Part shown: positions 7,484 through 15,025 of the stretch, in pieces
Layout of the letters: each line of letters starts with the position of its first letter
Numbering within the stretch: position 1 is the stretch's first letter
Source: Lachnospira sp. UBA4285
GTDB taxonomy: Bacteria > Bacillota > Clostridia > Lachnospirales > Lachnospiraceae
Length of the DNA stretch: 30,614 nt
Direction of reading: 5' to 3'
Assembly (NCBI GenBank): GCA_002394965.1
Contig: DGVL01000178.1
Location: forward strand, 1 to 30,614
The notes under the pieces: model-generated
Database searches by the model: none
The model's input: only the letters and a program-made list of their open reading frames with translations
What the model was told of the DNA's origin: nothing
Translations under genes and position numbers: made by a program

Positions 7484-8257
7484 TCAGTGCCCCCTTGAAA
7501 TCATGGCCACGAAAGCCGGGACATCCCCAGGCAGACAGCCTGTGACCTTTGTGCGGCTTTGACAGAGGCTGCCGGATGTGGGCGCTTCTTCGGACAGGAC
7601 ATGCACAGATACGACACTTCCGGGAAGAATCTCATGCATGTAGTTGATCTGCAGTTCACCGGAGAAGCCCGCCCGGTGCCGCTCTTCGCTCTGCAGATCA
7701 TCGATCCAGTCGAGATAGCGCGTGTTGTTCACGTGCCCGTTCAGATCGATCTCCGAATAGGTGACGGTGTGCTGCGCTGCGTTCTGGCAAAAGGCGGGAG
7801 AGAGGCCCTGTGGCAGCGGCAGCTGCCCGGTGCGCACGGTGCCGGGGATGTATATGCCGGTCTCTGACGGAAGGGCGATCCTGCGTGTCGAAGCGTCGAT
7901 AATCGCCCACAGTGCGGCAGCTTCGCCGATCTGCGCCCCTGAGCTCTCAAAGATACGGTATTCCCGGGGGTAGAGCATGTGCAGCGCAGGCCTCGGCCAG
8001 GTGCAGAATTCCAGTTCTTCATCGTACAGGATCGGCCGCATCACAGAGATGCGCAGCCGCGTGAGAATCCAGAGCAGGCCTTTGTCGAGCGTGAGGCGCC
8101 TCGTGAATCCCAGACGTTCTGTGTGCGCGATGGAGAGTTCCTGCAGGATGCCGGAGAGACGGCTCATGCGCAGATGGCGGAATGCATCCACGTCCGAAGC
8201 GTGCACGGCAAGGCGCCGTGTGTACAGCTCCGGGGATTGTTCCTGGTCCTTCTTCAT
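7484..8257 (-). CDS. Acyl-ACP thioesterase family protein (double hotdog)
   Basis: 257 residues; hydrolyses acyl-ACP to free fatty acid and ACP in the cytosol. The start MKKDQEQSPELYTRR at 8257 overlaps the stop of the upstream carrier-protein gene in an ATGA, which fixes the start and implies coupled translation. The first hotdog half includes VHASDVDAFRHLRMSRLSGILQE; the second carries DLNGHVNNTRYLDWI (171-185) with Asn173 and His175 matching the catalytic Asn/His of bacterial and plant acyl-ACP thioesterases. Last gene of the ligase-ACP-thioesterase unit. A link to the divergent isomerase operon is suggested by position only. Confidence 0.88.
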   Translation of the reverse strand: MKKDQEQSPELYTRRLAVHASDVDAFRHLRMSRLSGILQELSIAHTERLGFTRRLTLDKGLLWILTRLRISVMRPILYDEELEFCTWPRPALHMLYPREYRIFESSGAQIGEAAALWAIIDASTRRIALPSETGIYIPGTVRTGQLPLPQGLSPAFCQNAAQHTVTYSEIDLNGHVNNTRYLDWIDDLQSEERHRAGFSGELQINYMHEILPGSVVSVHVLSEEAPTSGSLCQSRTKVTGCLPGDVPAFVAMISRGH

Positions 8258-8532
8258 GCCGGCCCGGTTCCTTGTTCCTTCTCGGCTGTCAGGCGCTGAA
8301 TCACGTCGATCACATCCTGAGCGGTGGAGAGCTGACTCCATAGTTCGTCGGGGATCGTGATGCCGAATGCACCCTCGACTTTGGCCAGGATCATGATGAA
8401 GTTCATGGAATCCGCGCCGATGTCCCGGTTGATCACGGAATCTTTCCGGACAGAGGACAGATCTGCCTCCGGCATGCAGATCTTCAGGATCTCCTTTAAC
8501 TTTTCAAATATTTCATCTTCTGTGTAGACCAT
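8254..8532 (-). CDS. Acyl carrier protein
   Basis: 92 residues, acidic. DIGADSMNF holds Ser42, the expected attachment site for 4'-phosphopantetheine (family consensus DSL; here DSM). Helix I (EDEIFEKLKEILKICM) and helix III-IV (FGITIPDELWSQLSTAQDVIDVIQRL) fit the ACP fold. It sits between an acyl-activating ligase and a thioesterase, 36 bases after the former and overlapping the latter by 4, so it is probably a dedicated carrier and not the housekeeping AcpP, which normally lies with fab genes. The C-terminal tail (AEKEQGTGPA) is slightly longer than usual. Confidence 0.9.
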   Translation of the reverse strand: MVYTEDEIFEKLKEILKICMPEADLSSVRKDSVINRDIGADSMNFIMILAKVEGAFGITIPDELWSQLSTAQDVIDVIQRLTAEKEQGTGPA

Positions 8533-8568
8533 TTTCCCATTCCCTTCTGTATCAGATGTCTCTGTGAC

Positions 8569-9819
8569 CTACAGTTTCCATCGCTGGATCTTTCCGGTTG
8601 CCGTGCGCGGCAGCGACTGCCGGCGCAGCTCGAGCCCCTGGATTTTTTTCCCGAGCGGCTGTTCCCGGTTATATCCGGCGATCTTCTCGGCGATCGCGGC
8701 ATAGTCGCTGGACGGTGCGGCGACCACAAGTGTCAGAACGCCGCCTCGAAGTGTCAGGGCAGCTTCTCTGCCCAGCAGACTGAAAAGTCTGGCCTCGGCC
8801 TCCGGGCAGTATATCTTCTCGCCATTTTCCATAACGAGTACGTCACTCTTCCGCCCTGTGATGTACAGCGCGCCGTCCCGGAGTTCCGCCAGGTCACCGG
8901 TGTGGAGCTCACCGCCGGAAAGCCGGCCGGTCGTCTCTGCAGGATCGTCGAAGTATCCTTCCATCATGCACGGCGTGCGGACCAGAAGCTCGCCGTCATC
9001 AGCAATCCGTATCTTTGTGTCCGGACACAGATGCATGGCGAATGGATCCTCGCCCGGCCGGCTGATGGCCAGACCGCTCGCCGTCTCGGTGAGGCCATAC
9101 CCGAAGCAGATGCTGGTCCCCGTGCGGGCCACGGCTGACAGGACTTCTCTGCGGCAGGGGCCGGCGCCGACGAGGATCACACGGAGCTCGGAGTTCAGGG
9201 CATCAGCCTTCAGAAGATACGAGAGAAGCGACGGGACGACGGGAAGGATTGTCGGACGAAAAGCCCTCGGATCCGTGGCAAATCCCCGCATGCCGCTTCC
9301 GATCTGTACACAGGCGCCCTGCGAGAGCGGCCAGAGCAGCGTGCAGACGAAACCGAACACATGCGAGAGCGGCAGCATGGAGAGAATCCGGTCGCTGCTG
9401 TGACAGGGCAGCATCTGCTGGCCGTTCCAGCAGCTGCGCAGCAGAGCCGCCTGGGAGAGAACGACTGCTTTCCCGGTTCCGGTCGTGCCGGACGTGAAGA
9501 AGAGCAGATGGCCGGGATGATATTCAGAGGCTGAGTCGAATACCGAGGCGGGAATCTCGGGATCGGTTATGCTCTCCAGAACGGTCTGGTGGCCGCCTTC
9601 CACCGCCGCAAACATTGTGATGATCCACTCGGCGCCAGGAGCCATGCGCAGGACAATTGTCCGCTTTCCTTCCAGTTCCCGGATGCGCAGGAGAATCTTC
9701 TGCCGGAGAGCGGCATAGGTGATGGCACTCTCCGGGTGATCCGGCGTTTCCAGAATCGCCGGACGGGGCGCGTACTGACCGCAGACACGGTCAAGAAATT
9801 CAGAAAAGGTCTGTTCCAT
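8569..9819 (-). CDS. AMP-binding acyl-activating ligase (probable acyl-ACP synthetase)
   Basis: 416 residues, adenylate-forming enzyme expected to activate a carboxylic (fatty) acid with ATP and pass it to a thiol, probably the adjacent ACP. Motifs: P-loop TSGTTGTGK (109-117), YGLTETASG, HTGDLAELRDGALYITGRKSDVLV, and the catalytic lysine K410 in PRTATGKIQ at the very C-terminus. It is about 100 residues shorter than typical acyl-CoA synthetases, mostly because the region before the P-loop is compact. No strong ribosome site precedes ATG 9819 (only GGGAGAAGAAAG about 20 bases away), so the exact start is less sure. First gene of the leftward unit, with a promoter at 9894-9922. Confidence 0.85.
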   Translation of the reverse strand: MEQTFSEFLDRVCGQYAPRPAILETPDHPESAITYAALRQKILLRIRELEGKRTIVLRMAPGAEWIITMFAAVEGGHQTVLESITDPEIPASVFDSASEYHPGHLLFFTSGTTGTGKAVVLSQAALLRSCWNGQQMLPCHSSDRILSMLPLSHVFGFVCTLLWPLSQGACVQIGSGMRGFATDPRAFRPTILPVVPSLLSYLLKADALNSELRVILVGAGPCRREVLSAVARTGTSICFGYGLTETASGLAISRPGEDPFAMHLCPDTKIRIADDGELLVRTPCMMEGYFDDPAETTGRLSGGELHTGDLAELRDGALYITGRKSDVLVMENGEKIYCPEAEARLFSLLGREAALTLRGGVLTLVVAAPSSDYAAIAEKIAGYNREQPLGKKIQGLELRRQSLPRTATGKIQRWKL

Positions 9820-9893
9820 GCGATATGAGAACGCGGGCGCTTTCTTCTCCCGCTGACTCCTTTCCGGACAGAGACATTCATTTAACTGTCTTT

Positions 9894-9922
9894 ACTTTAG
9901 CAGATGTGGGGCGGCAGGGCAA
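9894..9922 (-). promoter_or_regulatory. Promoter of the ligase-ACP-thioesterase unit
   Basis: Minus strand: -35 TTGCCC (9922-9917), 17-base spacer, -10 TAAAGT (9899-9894). Back to back with the rightward promoter, with the two -35 boxes only 5 bases apart. Confidence 0.6.
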
Positions 9923-9927
9923 TCCTG

Positions 9928-9956
9928 TTTACACGTTCGTGTTTTTGGCGTACAAT
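9928..9956 (+). promoter_or_regulatory. Promoter of the fatty acid isomerase operon
   Basis: -35 TTTACA (9928-9933), exact 17-base spacer, -10 TACAAT (9951-9956). Expected transcript start near 9963, directly before the Rex-like operator. Confidence 0.75.
9931..9942. promoter_or_regulatory. Palindrome between the divergent promoters (possible second operator)
   Basis: ACACGTTCGTGT is a two-fold symmetric site with arms ACACG/CGTGT and a 2-base centre. It overlaps the -35 box of the rightward promoter and lies 9 bases from the -35 of the leftward one, where one regulator could control both units. No regulator gene is adjacent; function is inference. Confidence 0.35.
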
Positions 9957-9965
9957 AATTAAAAA

Positions 9966-9983
9966 TTGTGAATGTGATAACAA
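9966..9983. promoter_or_regulatory. Rex-like redox operator
   Basis: TTGTGAATGTGATAACAA matches 12 of 14 defined positions of the Rex consensus TTGTTAA-N4-TTAACAA. It covers about +4 to +21 of the predicted transcript, a position expected for repression. Rex leaves DNA when NADH/NAD+ is high, so the operon would be switched on when reducing power is in excess. Confidence 0.6.
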
Positions 9984-10020
9984 TCAGATCAAAATCATAA
10001 AGAGAAGGGAGCTTTGTTTT

Positions 10021-11406
10021 ATGAGACAGGATAAGGCAGAGAGAATCTGCATCATCGGAGGCGGCCCGGCAGGTCTTGCGGCGGGCATGTACCTGGAGAA
10101 AGCCGGGTATGACAATTACGAGATCCTGGAGAAGAACGCCTGGGTCGGCGGAAAGTGCAATTCGCCGACATACGAGGGAAAGCGCTATGAGATGGGCGCG
10201 ATCATGGGGGTCCCGAGCTACTATGCGGTACACGATGTGGAGGAATTCTGCGGGATCATCCATGACGGTCCGGCTTTGAACCGCAACTACAAGACGCTTA
10301 ACGGCGAGGTGTATGACCCGTTTGACCCGAAGAAGCTCTCGAATCTTCCGCGGCTTCTGAAGATGAAGAGTCAGACGACGAAACTGGCCAGACTTCTGGA
10401 GACCAAGTACAAGGGGTACGATGTGAACGGCCACCGCGGCGTATCGGACGGGCGCTATGAAGGGTTTGACGCGAACGGGACGGGCGAGTGGATCTCCGGG
10501 ACCAATGAGAATCTGAAAGATCTCGCGCTTCCGTTCAAGGTATTCTGCGCAAAGAACGGCATTGATCTCGTACAGGACATCTGGATCGGTCCGTTCACGG
10601 CTTTCGGCTACGGGTATTTTGACGAGATCCCGGCGGCGTACGTCCTGAAGTATCTGGACTTCCAGACGACCATGAATTTCGTGAAGTGCAATCTCTGGAC
10701 CTGGAAGGACGGCACGCAGTCGATCTGGGAGCGCCTGAATGCGCATCTGAAGCATCCGGCGAAGCTCTCCCAGAACATTGAAAAGGTGGAGCGCCGCGAC
10801 GGAAAGGTATATGTGACGATCGACGGGCAGACGGCGGAGTATGACAAGCTCATCGTGACCGCTCCGCTGCAGTTTTTCCCGGATTACGCGGATGCGACGG
10901 AGCAGGAGAAGGATCTCTTCAGCAGGATCGAGTATGAGCGCTATGACGTTCTCGCATGCCTGATCAAGAAAGGTCAGTATCCGCCGATCTCCTACTACAT
11001 GTTCGACAACATGGATGTAAAGCGCATCGGCCATCTGATGGTCTACTACTGCCGTTGGAGAGGCGAGGAGAACCAGGTCATCACGACCTACACACTTCGC
11101 AAGCACAAGGACAGAGAAGAGATCCCATATGAGACGGCCAGGCAGATGGTGCTGGATGACATGAAGATCTGCGGCTCAGAGGTGGACAAGGTCATCAACG
11201 AACAGTCCTGGTATTATTTCCCGCACATATTCTCGGAGGACTACCGCAAGGGCTGGTATCAGAAGGTCGAGTCGATGCAGGGCACAGTCAACACGTACTA
11301 CGCCGGCGAGGTCATGGGCTTCGGCGACATGGACGAGACCTGTCAGTACTCGAAGGAGCTGATCTACCGGTTCTTTGATTCGGACGACTACAGCCCGAAT
11401 TTCTGA
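10021..11406 (+). CDS. FAD-dependent polyunsaturated fatty acid (linoleate) isomerase homologue
   Basis: 461 residues. From memory it closely resembles the Propionibacterium acnes polyunsaturated fatty acid isomerase, which turns linoleate into trans-10,cis-12 conjugated linoleate. Shared features: N-terminal FAD-binding IIGGGPAGLAAGMYLEKAG, GGKCNSPTYEGKRYEMGA, PFTAFGYGYFDEIPAAYVLKY, LWTWKDGTQ, EEQ/NEQSWYYFPH and a C-terminal FAD-binding YAGEVMGFGDMDE. It has about 20 extra residues after the YKGYDVNGH segment (around residues 140-165). ATG 10021 is chosen because AAGGGAG lies about 10 bases upstream and the N-terminus matches the family; an upstream in-frame start would overlap the promoter. 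First gene of a four-gene unit; no signal peptide. Reaction and regiochemistry are inferred. Confidence 0.85.
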   Translation: MRQDKAERICIIGGGPAGLAAGMYLEKAGYDNYEILEKNAWVGGKCNSPTYEGKRYEMGAIMGVPSYYAVHDVEEFCGIIHDGPALNRNYKTLNGEVYDPFDPKKLSNLPRLLKMKSQTTKLARLLETKYKGYDVNGHRGVSDGRYEGFDANGTGEWISGTNENLKDLALPFKVFCAKNGIDLVQDIWIGPFTAFGYGYFDEIPAAYVLKYLDFQTTMNFVKCNLWTWKDGTQSIWERLNAHLKHPAKLSQNIEKVERRDGKVYVTIDGQTAEYDKLIVTAPLQFFPDYADATEQEKDLFSRIEYERYDVLACLIKKGQYPPISYYMFDNMDVKRIGHLMVYYCRWRGEENQVITTYTLRKHKDREEIPYETARQMVLDDMKICGSEVDKVINEQSWYYFPHIFSEDYRKGWYQKVESMQGTVNTYYAGEVMGFGDMDETCQYSKELIYRFFDSDDYSPNF

Positions 11407-11415
11407 CTGCGGGCA

Positions 11416-11445
11416 TCCGGAGGGGATGAAAGGCCGTCCCCCGGA
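11416..11445 (+). other. GC-rich hairpin after the isomerase gene
   Basis: TCCGGAGGGGA (11416-11426) pairs with TCCCCCGGA (11437-11445) with one bulge; no T-run follows. Possibly an mRNA-protecting 3' structure. Confidence 0.4.
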
Positions 11446-11483
11446 ACAGGAACAACAGAAAAAGGATTAAGCAGGCAGAAGAG

Positions 11484-11517
11484 GCGGGCGTGGGCTAACA
11501 TGCCCGCTCTCTTTATT
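11484..11517 (+). terminator. Weak terminator or attenuator between the isomerase and the second flavoprotein
   Basis: GCGGGCGTG (11484-11492) pairs with CATGCCCGC (11499-11507), followed by TCTCTTTATT. The T-run is weak, so partial termination that lowers expression of the downstream genes relative to the isomerase is plausible. Confidence 0.45.
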
Positions 11518-11535
11518 AAGACCAAAGGAGTTTGC

Positions 11536-13089
11536 ATGGCATATTACAAGGATTCGTATGATGTCATTGTGATCGGCGGCGCGCTTGCCGGTATGAGCTG
11601 CGCCATGAAGCTGGCCGCAGAGGGAAGGGATGTTCTGGTCCTGGAGCGGCACAATCTGCCGGGCGGGATCGCCACCTCATTCGTCAGGGGCGGCGTGGAG
11701 ATGGAAGCCACCCTGCACGAGATGATGTCGATCGGACCCGAAAATAGTCCGCTGCCGATGCGCCGGTATCTGGACGAGATGAAGGTTGCGATTCAGTGGC
11801 TGCGGGTGCCGGAGGCGTACACACTGGTGTCGCCCGAGGACGGGATCGATATCACTCTGCACGCCGGCAGAAGAAGCGACGGCACCTGGGTGGCGGCGGA
11901 TGAGATCGAAGCGCAGTATCCCGGCAGCCGCGGCGATGTGAACCGCCTTCTGGAGCTGTGCCGCAAGGTCTATGAGTCGGTCAATTATCTGAACGACCAC
12001 ACGCTGAGCAAGCTGCAGATGCTTAAGGATCACGAGGAACTCGTGAAGACGGCCGGGTATTCGGCCAAAGAAGTGATAAATGCCATGTTCCCGAAGCTTT
12101 CCGCCAAGGTCAAGAAGATTCTGTCGGCTTACTGGATCTATGTCGGACAGCCGATGACGACGATGCCATTTACAATCTATGCATTCCTGATGGGCGATTA
12201 CATGCTGGGCGGGAGTTATGTTGCCCGCGGCTTCTCGCACGAGATGTCCGTGGCGATGGCGCAGCGCTGCATGCAGATGGGCGTGCAGATGGAGTTCGGG
12301 CAGAACGTCGAGAAGATTCTCGTACATCATGGCAGAGTTACCGGCGTGCGCACGGCACACGGCGAGGAGATCCACTGCCGGTATGTGGCGTCGGCGCCGT
12401 ATCCGAACACGGTTTACGGGAAGATGATCGAGCCGAAGTCCGAGGTCCCGCCGGAGGCGTTCCGCTATGCCAACGCGATGCCGATGTCCGTCACCTGCTT
12501 CTCGGTTGTCATGCTGCTGGACGCGCGGCCGGAGGAACTGAACATACACTCGTACTCGGTGTTTTCCTCCGAGACGGCCATGAACACGGTCAAATTCTGG
12601 AAACAGGGAAAGAAACTCGGCGGCTGGGACTATCTCACGACGATCTGTCTCAACTACGCCAATCCGGAAGGTGTGCCGGACGGCATGACATCTCTCTCCA
12701 TCACCAATCTTCCGCTTCCGGAGTGCTTTGATGATGTCACGGCCGACAATTATTTTGAGGTGAAGAGAAAGTATGCCGGCGAGATGATCGATACGGTGAG
12801 CCGCCGGCTGGGCGTGAATCTGCGGGATCACATCGCGGAAATTGAAGTCGAGACGCCGGTTACGATATCGCATTACACCAGTGACTACCGCGGCGGCATA
12901 TACGGCTATCAGCACAATATGCAGAATTCCGTCGTGGCCCGTCTGGCCGATGCCGAAAGAACAACGTATATTCACGGCCTGGTGAGCTGCGCCAGCCATC
13001 AGCTGGCCGGGGACGGCATGGCAGTCAACATCAACAACGGCCGGATCGCAGCCATGCAGATTCTGGCGGAAATGAAGAAGGAGGCCTGA
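11536..13089 (+). CDS. CrtI/retinol-saturase-like FAD-dependent oxidoreductase (candidate fatty-acid double-bond reductase)
   Basis: 517 residues. The start MAYYKDSYDVIVIGG is fixed by AAAGGAG 5 bases upstream. N-terminal FAD-binding segment VIVIGGALAGMSCAMKLAAEGRDVLVLERHNLPGG, then TLHEMMSIG, a central substrate region, and the C-terminal FAD-contacting YIHGLVSCASHQLAGDGMAVNINNGRIAA. This layout belongs to the phytoene desaturase/carotenoid isomerase/retinol saturase group, which desaturate, isomerise or saturate double bonds in hydrophobic chains. Downstream of a fatty acid isomerase and followed, 1 base after its stop, by a reductase, it is a good candidate for the enzyme that saturates a conjugated fatty acid (CLA reductase-like). 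Substrate is inference. Confidence 0.75.
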   Translation: MAYYKDSYDVIVIGGALAGMSCAMKLAAEGRDVLVLERHNLPGGIATSFVRGGVEMEATLHEMMSIGPENSPLPMRRYLDEMKVAIQWLRVPEAYTLVSPEDGIDITLHAGRRSDGTWVAADEIEAQYPGSRGDVNRLLELCRKVYESVNYLNDHTLSKLQMLKDHEELVKTAGYSAKEVINAMFPKLSAKVKKILSAYWIYVGQPMTTMPFTIYAFLMGDYMLGGSYVARGFSHEMSVAMAQRCMQMGVQMEFGQNVEKILVHHGRVTGVRTAHGEEIHCRYVASAPYPNTVYGKMIEPKSEVPPEAFRYANAMPMSVTCFSVVMLLDARPEELNIHSYSVFSSETAMNTVKFWKQGKKLGGWDYLTTICLNYANPEGVPDGMTSLSITNLPLPECFDDVTADNYFEVKRKYAGEMIDTVSRRLGVNLRDHIAEIEVETPVTISHYTSDYRGGIYGYQHNMQNSVVARLADAERTTYIHGLVSCASHQLAGDGMAVNINNGRIAAMQILAEMKKEA

Positions 13090-13090
13090 G

Positions 13091-14305
13091 ATGAAGGTAG
13101 AAGGTTTTTTTAAAGACATAACCGGAGCCTCCCGCGTGACCCGCGCCAGACACCAGCTGATCGATTCCGGAAGTCCGCAGAATCTGTATCACGACCACAT
13201 CCGCGAGCTGGCAGAAGAAATCCATCCGAAGGAGACACAGGTGCGCGTGACCCGCATTGAGGATGTCTCAAAAACCGCGCGCAAGTTCACGTTCGAGGCG
13301 GCCGCCGGCTACGTTCTGCCGCCGTTTCAGGCGGGACAGTATGTGTCACTGGATCTTGTCATACCAGACGGCAGTGGGAAGAGAATCCACACGTCGAGAC
13401 CTTACTCCATATGCTCGGCGCCGTTTCAGGCAAGGCAGAAGGAAAATCCGTTCTTTGAGCTGACGATACGGGACGGAAAGCCGGGAGAAGGTTTTGTCTC
13501 AAGCTTTATGTACAAAAGCTGCCGGGTAGGGGATACTTTCACGGCGCATCTGCCATTCGGACAGTTCTACTATGAGCCGCTCCGGGACGCAAAGCGGATC
13601 GTGGCGCTGGCGGGCGGATCCGGTATCACACCGTTTTACTCGATGGCGCAGGAGATTGCGCACGGAACACTGGATGCCAGTCTGACGATCCTGTACGGGT
13701 CGGTCAGGCCAGATGACATCATTCTGGAAAAACAGCTCGGGGCCATCAGCTGCCCGGGTGTGCGCTTTGTGAATGTCATCTCCGGTGATCCGGATTATCC
13801 GGGAGAAAAAGGTTACCTAAGCGCGGATCTGATCCGGAAGTACACGCAAGGGGATCCGGCAGACGGCGGCACGTCGTATTTCGTCTGCGGGCCGCTTCCA
13901 ATGTACCGCTTCGTGACAGGAGAACTTGAGAAACTCGGCGTCCCGAAGCGCCGCATCCGGATGGAAGTATTCGGGGCACCGCGCGACATCACAAAGGATC
14001 CGGACTATCCGGCGCGCGATCCGTCCGTTTTCCGGCTCACGGTGCTGCGCGGCCTGCAGCAAACGGTGATCGATGCGTCGAGCCTCGAGCCTATGGCGGT
14101 GGCCATGGAGCGCGCGGGCATTCCGAACCAGACCCGCTGCCGCAGCGGCGCGTGCGGGTACTGCCGCTGTCAGCTGATGGAGGGAGATGTCTTTGTCCCG
14201 TCGGTCGGCGACGGAAGGCGGTATGCGGACAAGAAATTCGGCTACGTGCATGCCTGCAGCACCTACCCGCTCTCGGACTGCACGGTCAGGATCATGATTT
14301 GCTGA
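13091..14305 (+). CDS. Ferredoxin-NAD(P)H reductase-like protein with C-terminal 2Fe-2S domain
   Basis: 404 residues. An N-terminal extension of about 50 residues is followed by a flavin-binding domain (TSRPYSICSAP, matching the RxYS motif), a pyridine-nucleotide domain (LAGGSGITPFYSM, later YFVCGPLPMYR) and a plant-type 2Fe-2S ferredoxin domain with CRSGACGYC and a fourth cysteine in YVHACSTYP. This is the build of NAD(P)H-dependent electron-transfer subunits such as phenol hydroxylase or benzoate dioxygenase reductases, but here in an apparent anaerobe. It starts 1 base after the upstream flavoprotein stop, so the two probably work as a pair, this one passing electrons from NAD(P)H. Confidence 0.85.
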   Translation: MKVEGFFKDITGASRVTRARHQLIDSGSPQNLYHDHIRELAEEIHPKETQVRVTRIEDVSKTARKFTFEAAAGYVLPPFQAGQYVSLDLVIPDGSGKRIHTSRPYSICSAPFQARQKENPFFELTIRDGKPGEGFVSSFMYKSCRVGDTFTAHLPFGQFYYEPLRDAKRIVALAGGSGITPFYSMAQEIAHGTLDASLTILYGSVRPDDIILEKQLGAISCPGVRFVNVISGDPDYPGEKGYLSADLIRKYTQGDPADGGTSYFVCGPLPMYRFVTGELEKLGVPKRRIRMEVFGAPRDITKDPDYPARDPSVFRLTVLRGLQQTVIDASSLEPMAVAMERAGIPNQTRCRSGACGYCRCQLMEGDVFVPSVGDGRRYADKKFGYVHACSTYPLSDCTVRIMIC

Positions 14306-14353
14306 AAAGCAGGCGATGAAACTATTGTGACAGCAGAAAGAAAGGAGTGTTCT

Positions 14354-14971
14354 ATGGATAAAAAGGCTATGTACCGGCTGACATACGGACTCTTTGTCAT
14401 CACGGTGCGGGGTGAGAAGGACAACGGGTGCATCATCAACACGGCTATTCAGGCGGCTTCGGATCCCAACACCGTCACGGTCTGCCTGAACAAGACGGAC
14501 TTGACACACGACATTCTGATGAAGACAGGCGCTTTCAATATCTCTGTGCTGACGGAGGCGGCTCCATTTGCCATATTCCGGCGGTTTGGCTATCAGAGCG
14601 GGCGGGACGCCGATAAATTCGCAGATTTTACCGGGATGACCCGCACGGCGAACGGCATCTACCGTCTCACGGATAGCGTAAACGCCTGGATCGCCTGCAA
14701 AGTGCGGCAGACTGTGGATCTGGGCAGCCACACGATGTTCATCGCCGACGTTACGGACATGGAGGCGGTGAGTGACGAGCCGTCCGTGACCTACGCGTAC
14801 TATATGGATCACATCAAGCCGAAGCCGCAGGAGACGGAGAAAAAGACGGGACAGGTGGTATGGCGCTGCCGGATCTGTGGCTACGAATATGTGGGCGAAG
14901 AGCTGCCCGATGACTTCGTGTGCCCGATCTGCAAGCACCCTGCGTCGGATTTTGAGCGGATCGTGAAGTGA
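14354..14971 (+). CDS. Flavin reductase-rubredoxin fusion (high molecular weight rubredoxin)
   Basis: 205 residues. ATG 14354 is preceded by AAAGGAG 6 bases upstream. Residues 1-150 form an FMN-binding flavin reductase-like domain (MYRLTYGLFVITVRGEKDNGCIINTA...). Residues 165-205 are a complete rubredoxin with two CxxC knuckles (CRICGYEY and CPICKHPASDF) and the ELPDDFVCP turn. Such fusions act in anaerobes as electron carriers from NAD(P)H to terminal reductases or oxygen/NO scavenging. As the last gene of the isomerase unit (48 bases after the reductase) it may feed electrons to, or protect, the flavoenzymes; which one is unknown. Confidence 0.88.
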   Translation: MDKKAMYRLTYGLFVITVRGEKDNGCIINTAIQAASDPNTVTVCLNKTDLTHDILMKTGAFNISVLTEAAPFAIFRRFGYQSGRDADKFADFTGMTRTANGIYRLTDSVNAWIACKVRQTVDLGSHTMFIADVTDMEAVSDEPSVTYAYYMDHIKPKPQETEKKTGQVVWRCRICGYEYVGEELPDDFVCPICKHPASDFERIVK

Positions 14972-15025
14972 GACAGAAGATGGCGCTCTGGCGGAAAAGC
15001 CGGGCAGCTTCATGAGACAAAAAGT

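Noticed and set aside
9966..9983. lac-operator-like reading of the operator
   Set aside because: It resembles lacO by eye, but the spacing and arms fit the Rex consensus better and no LacI-type gene is near.
11677..13119. Long leftward open frame of 480 codons opposite the saturase-like gene
   Set aside because: No ribosome site or recognisable motif; it mirrors a well supported gene with start, motifs and spacing. Such antisense frames are expected in GC-rich DNA. The same applies to the leftward frames at 9892-11106, 13817-15013, 25652-26722 and 26966-28462.
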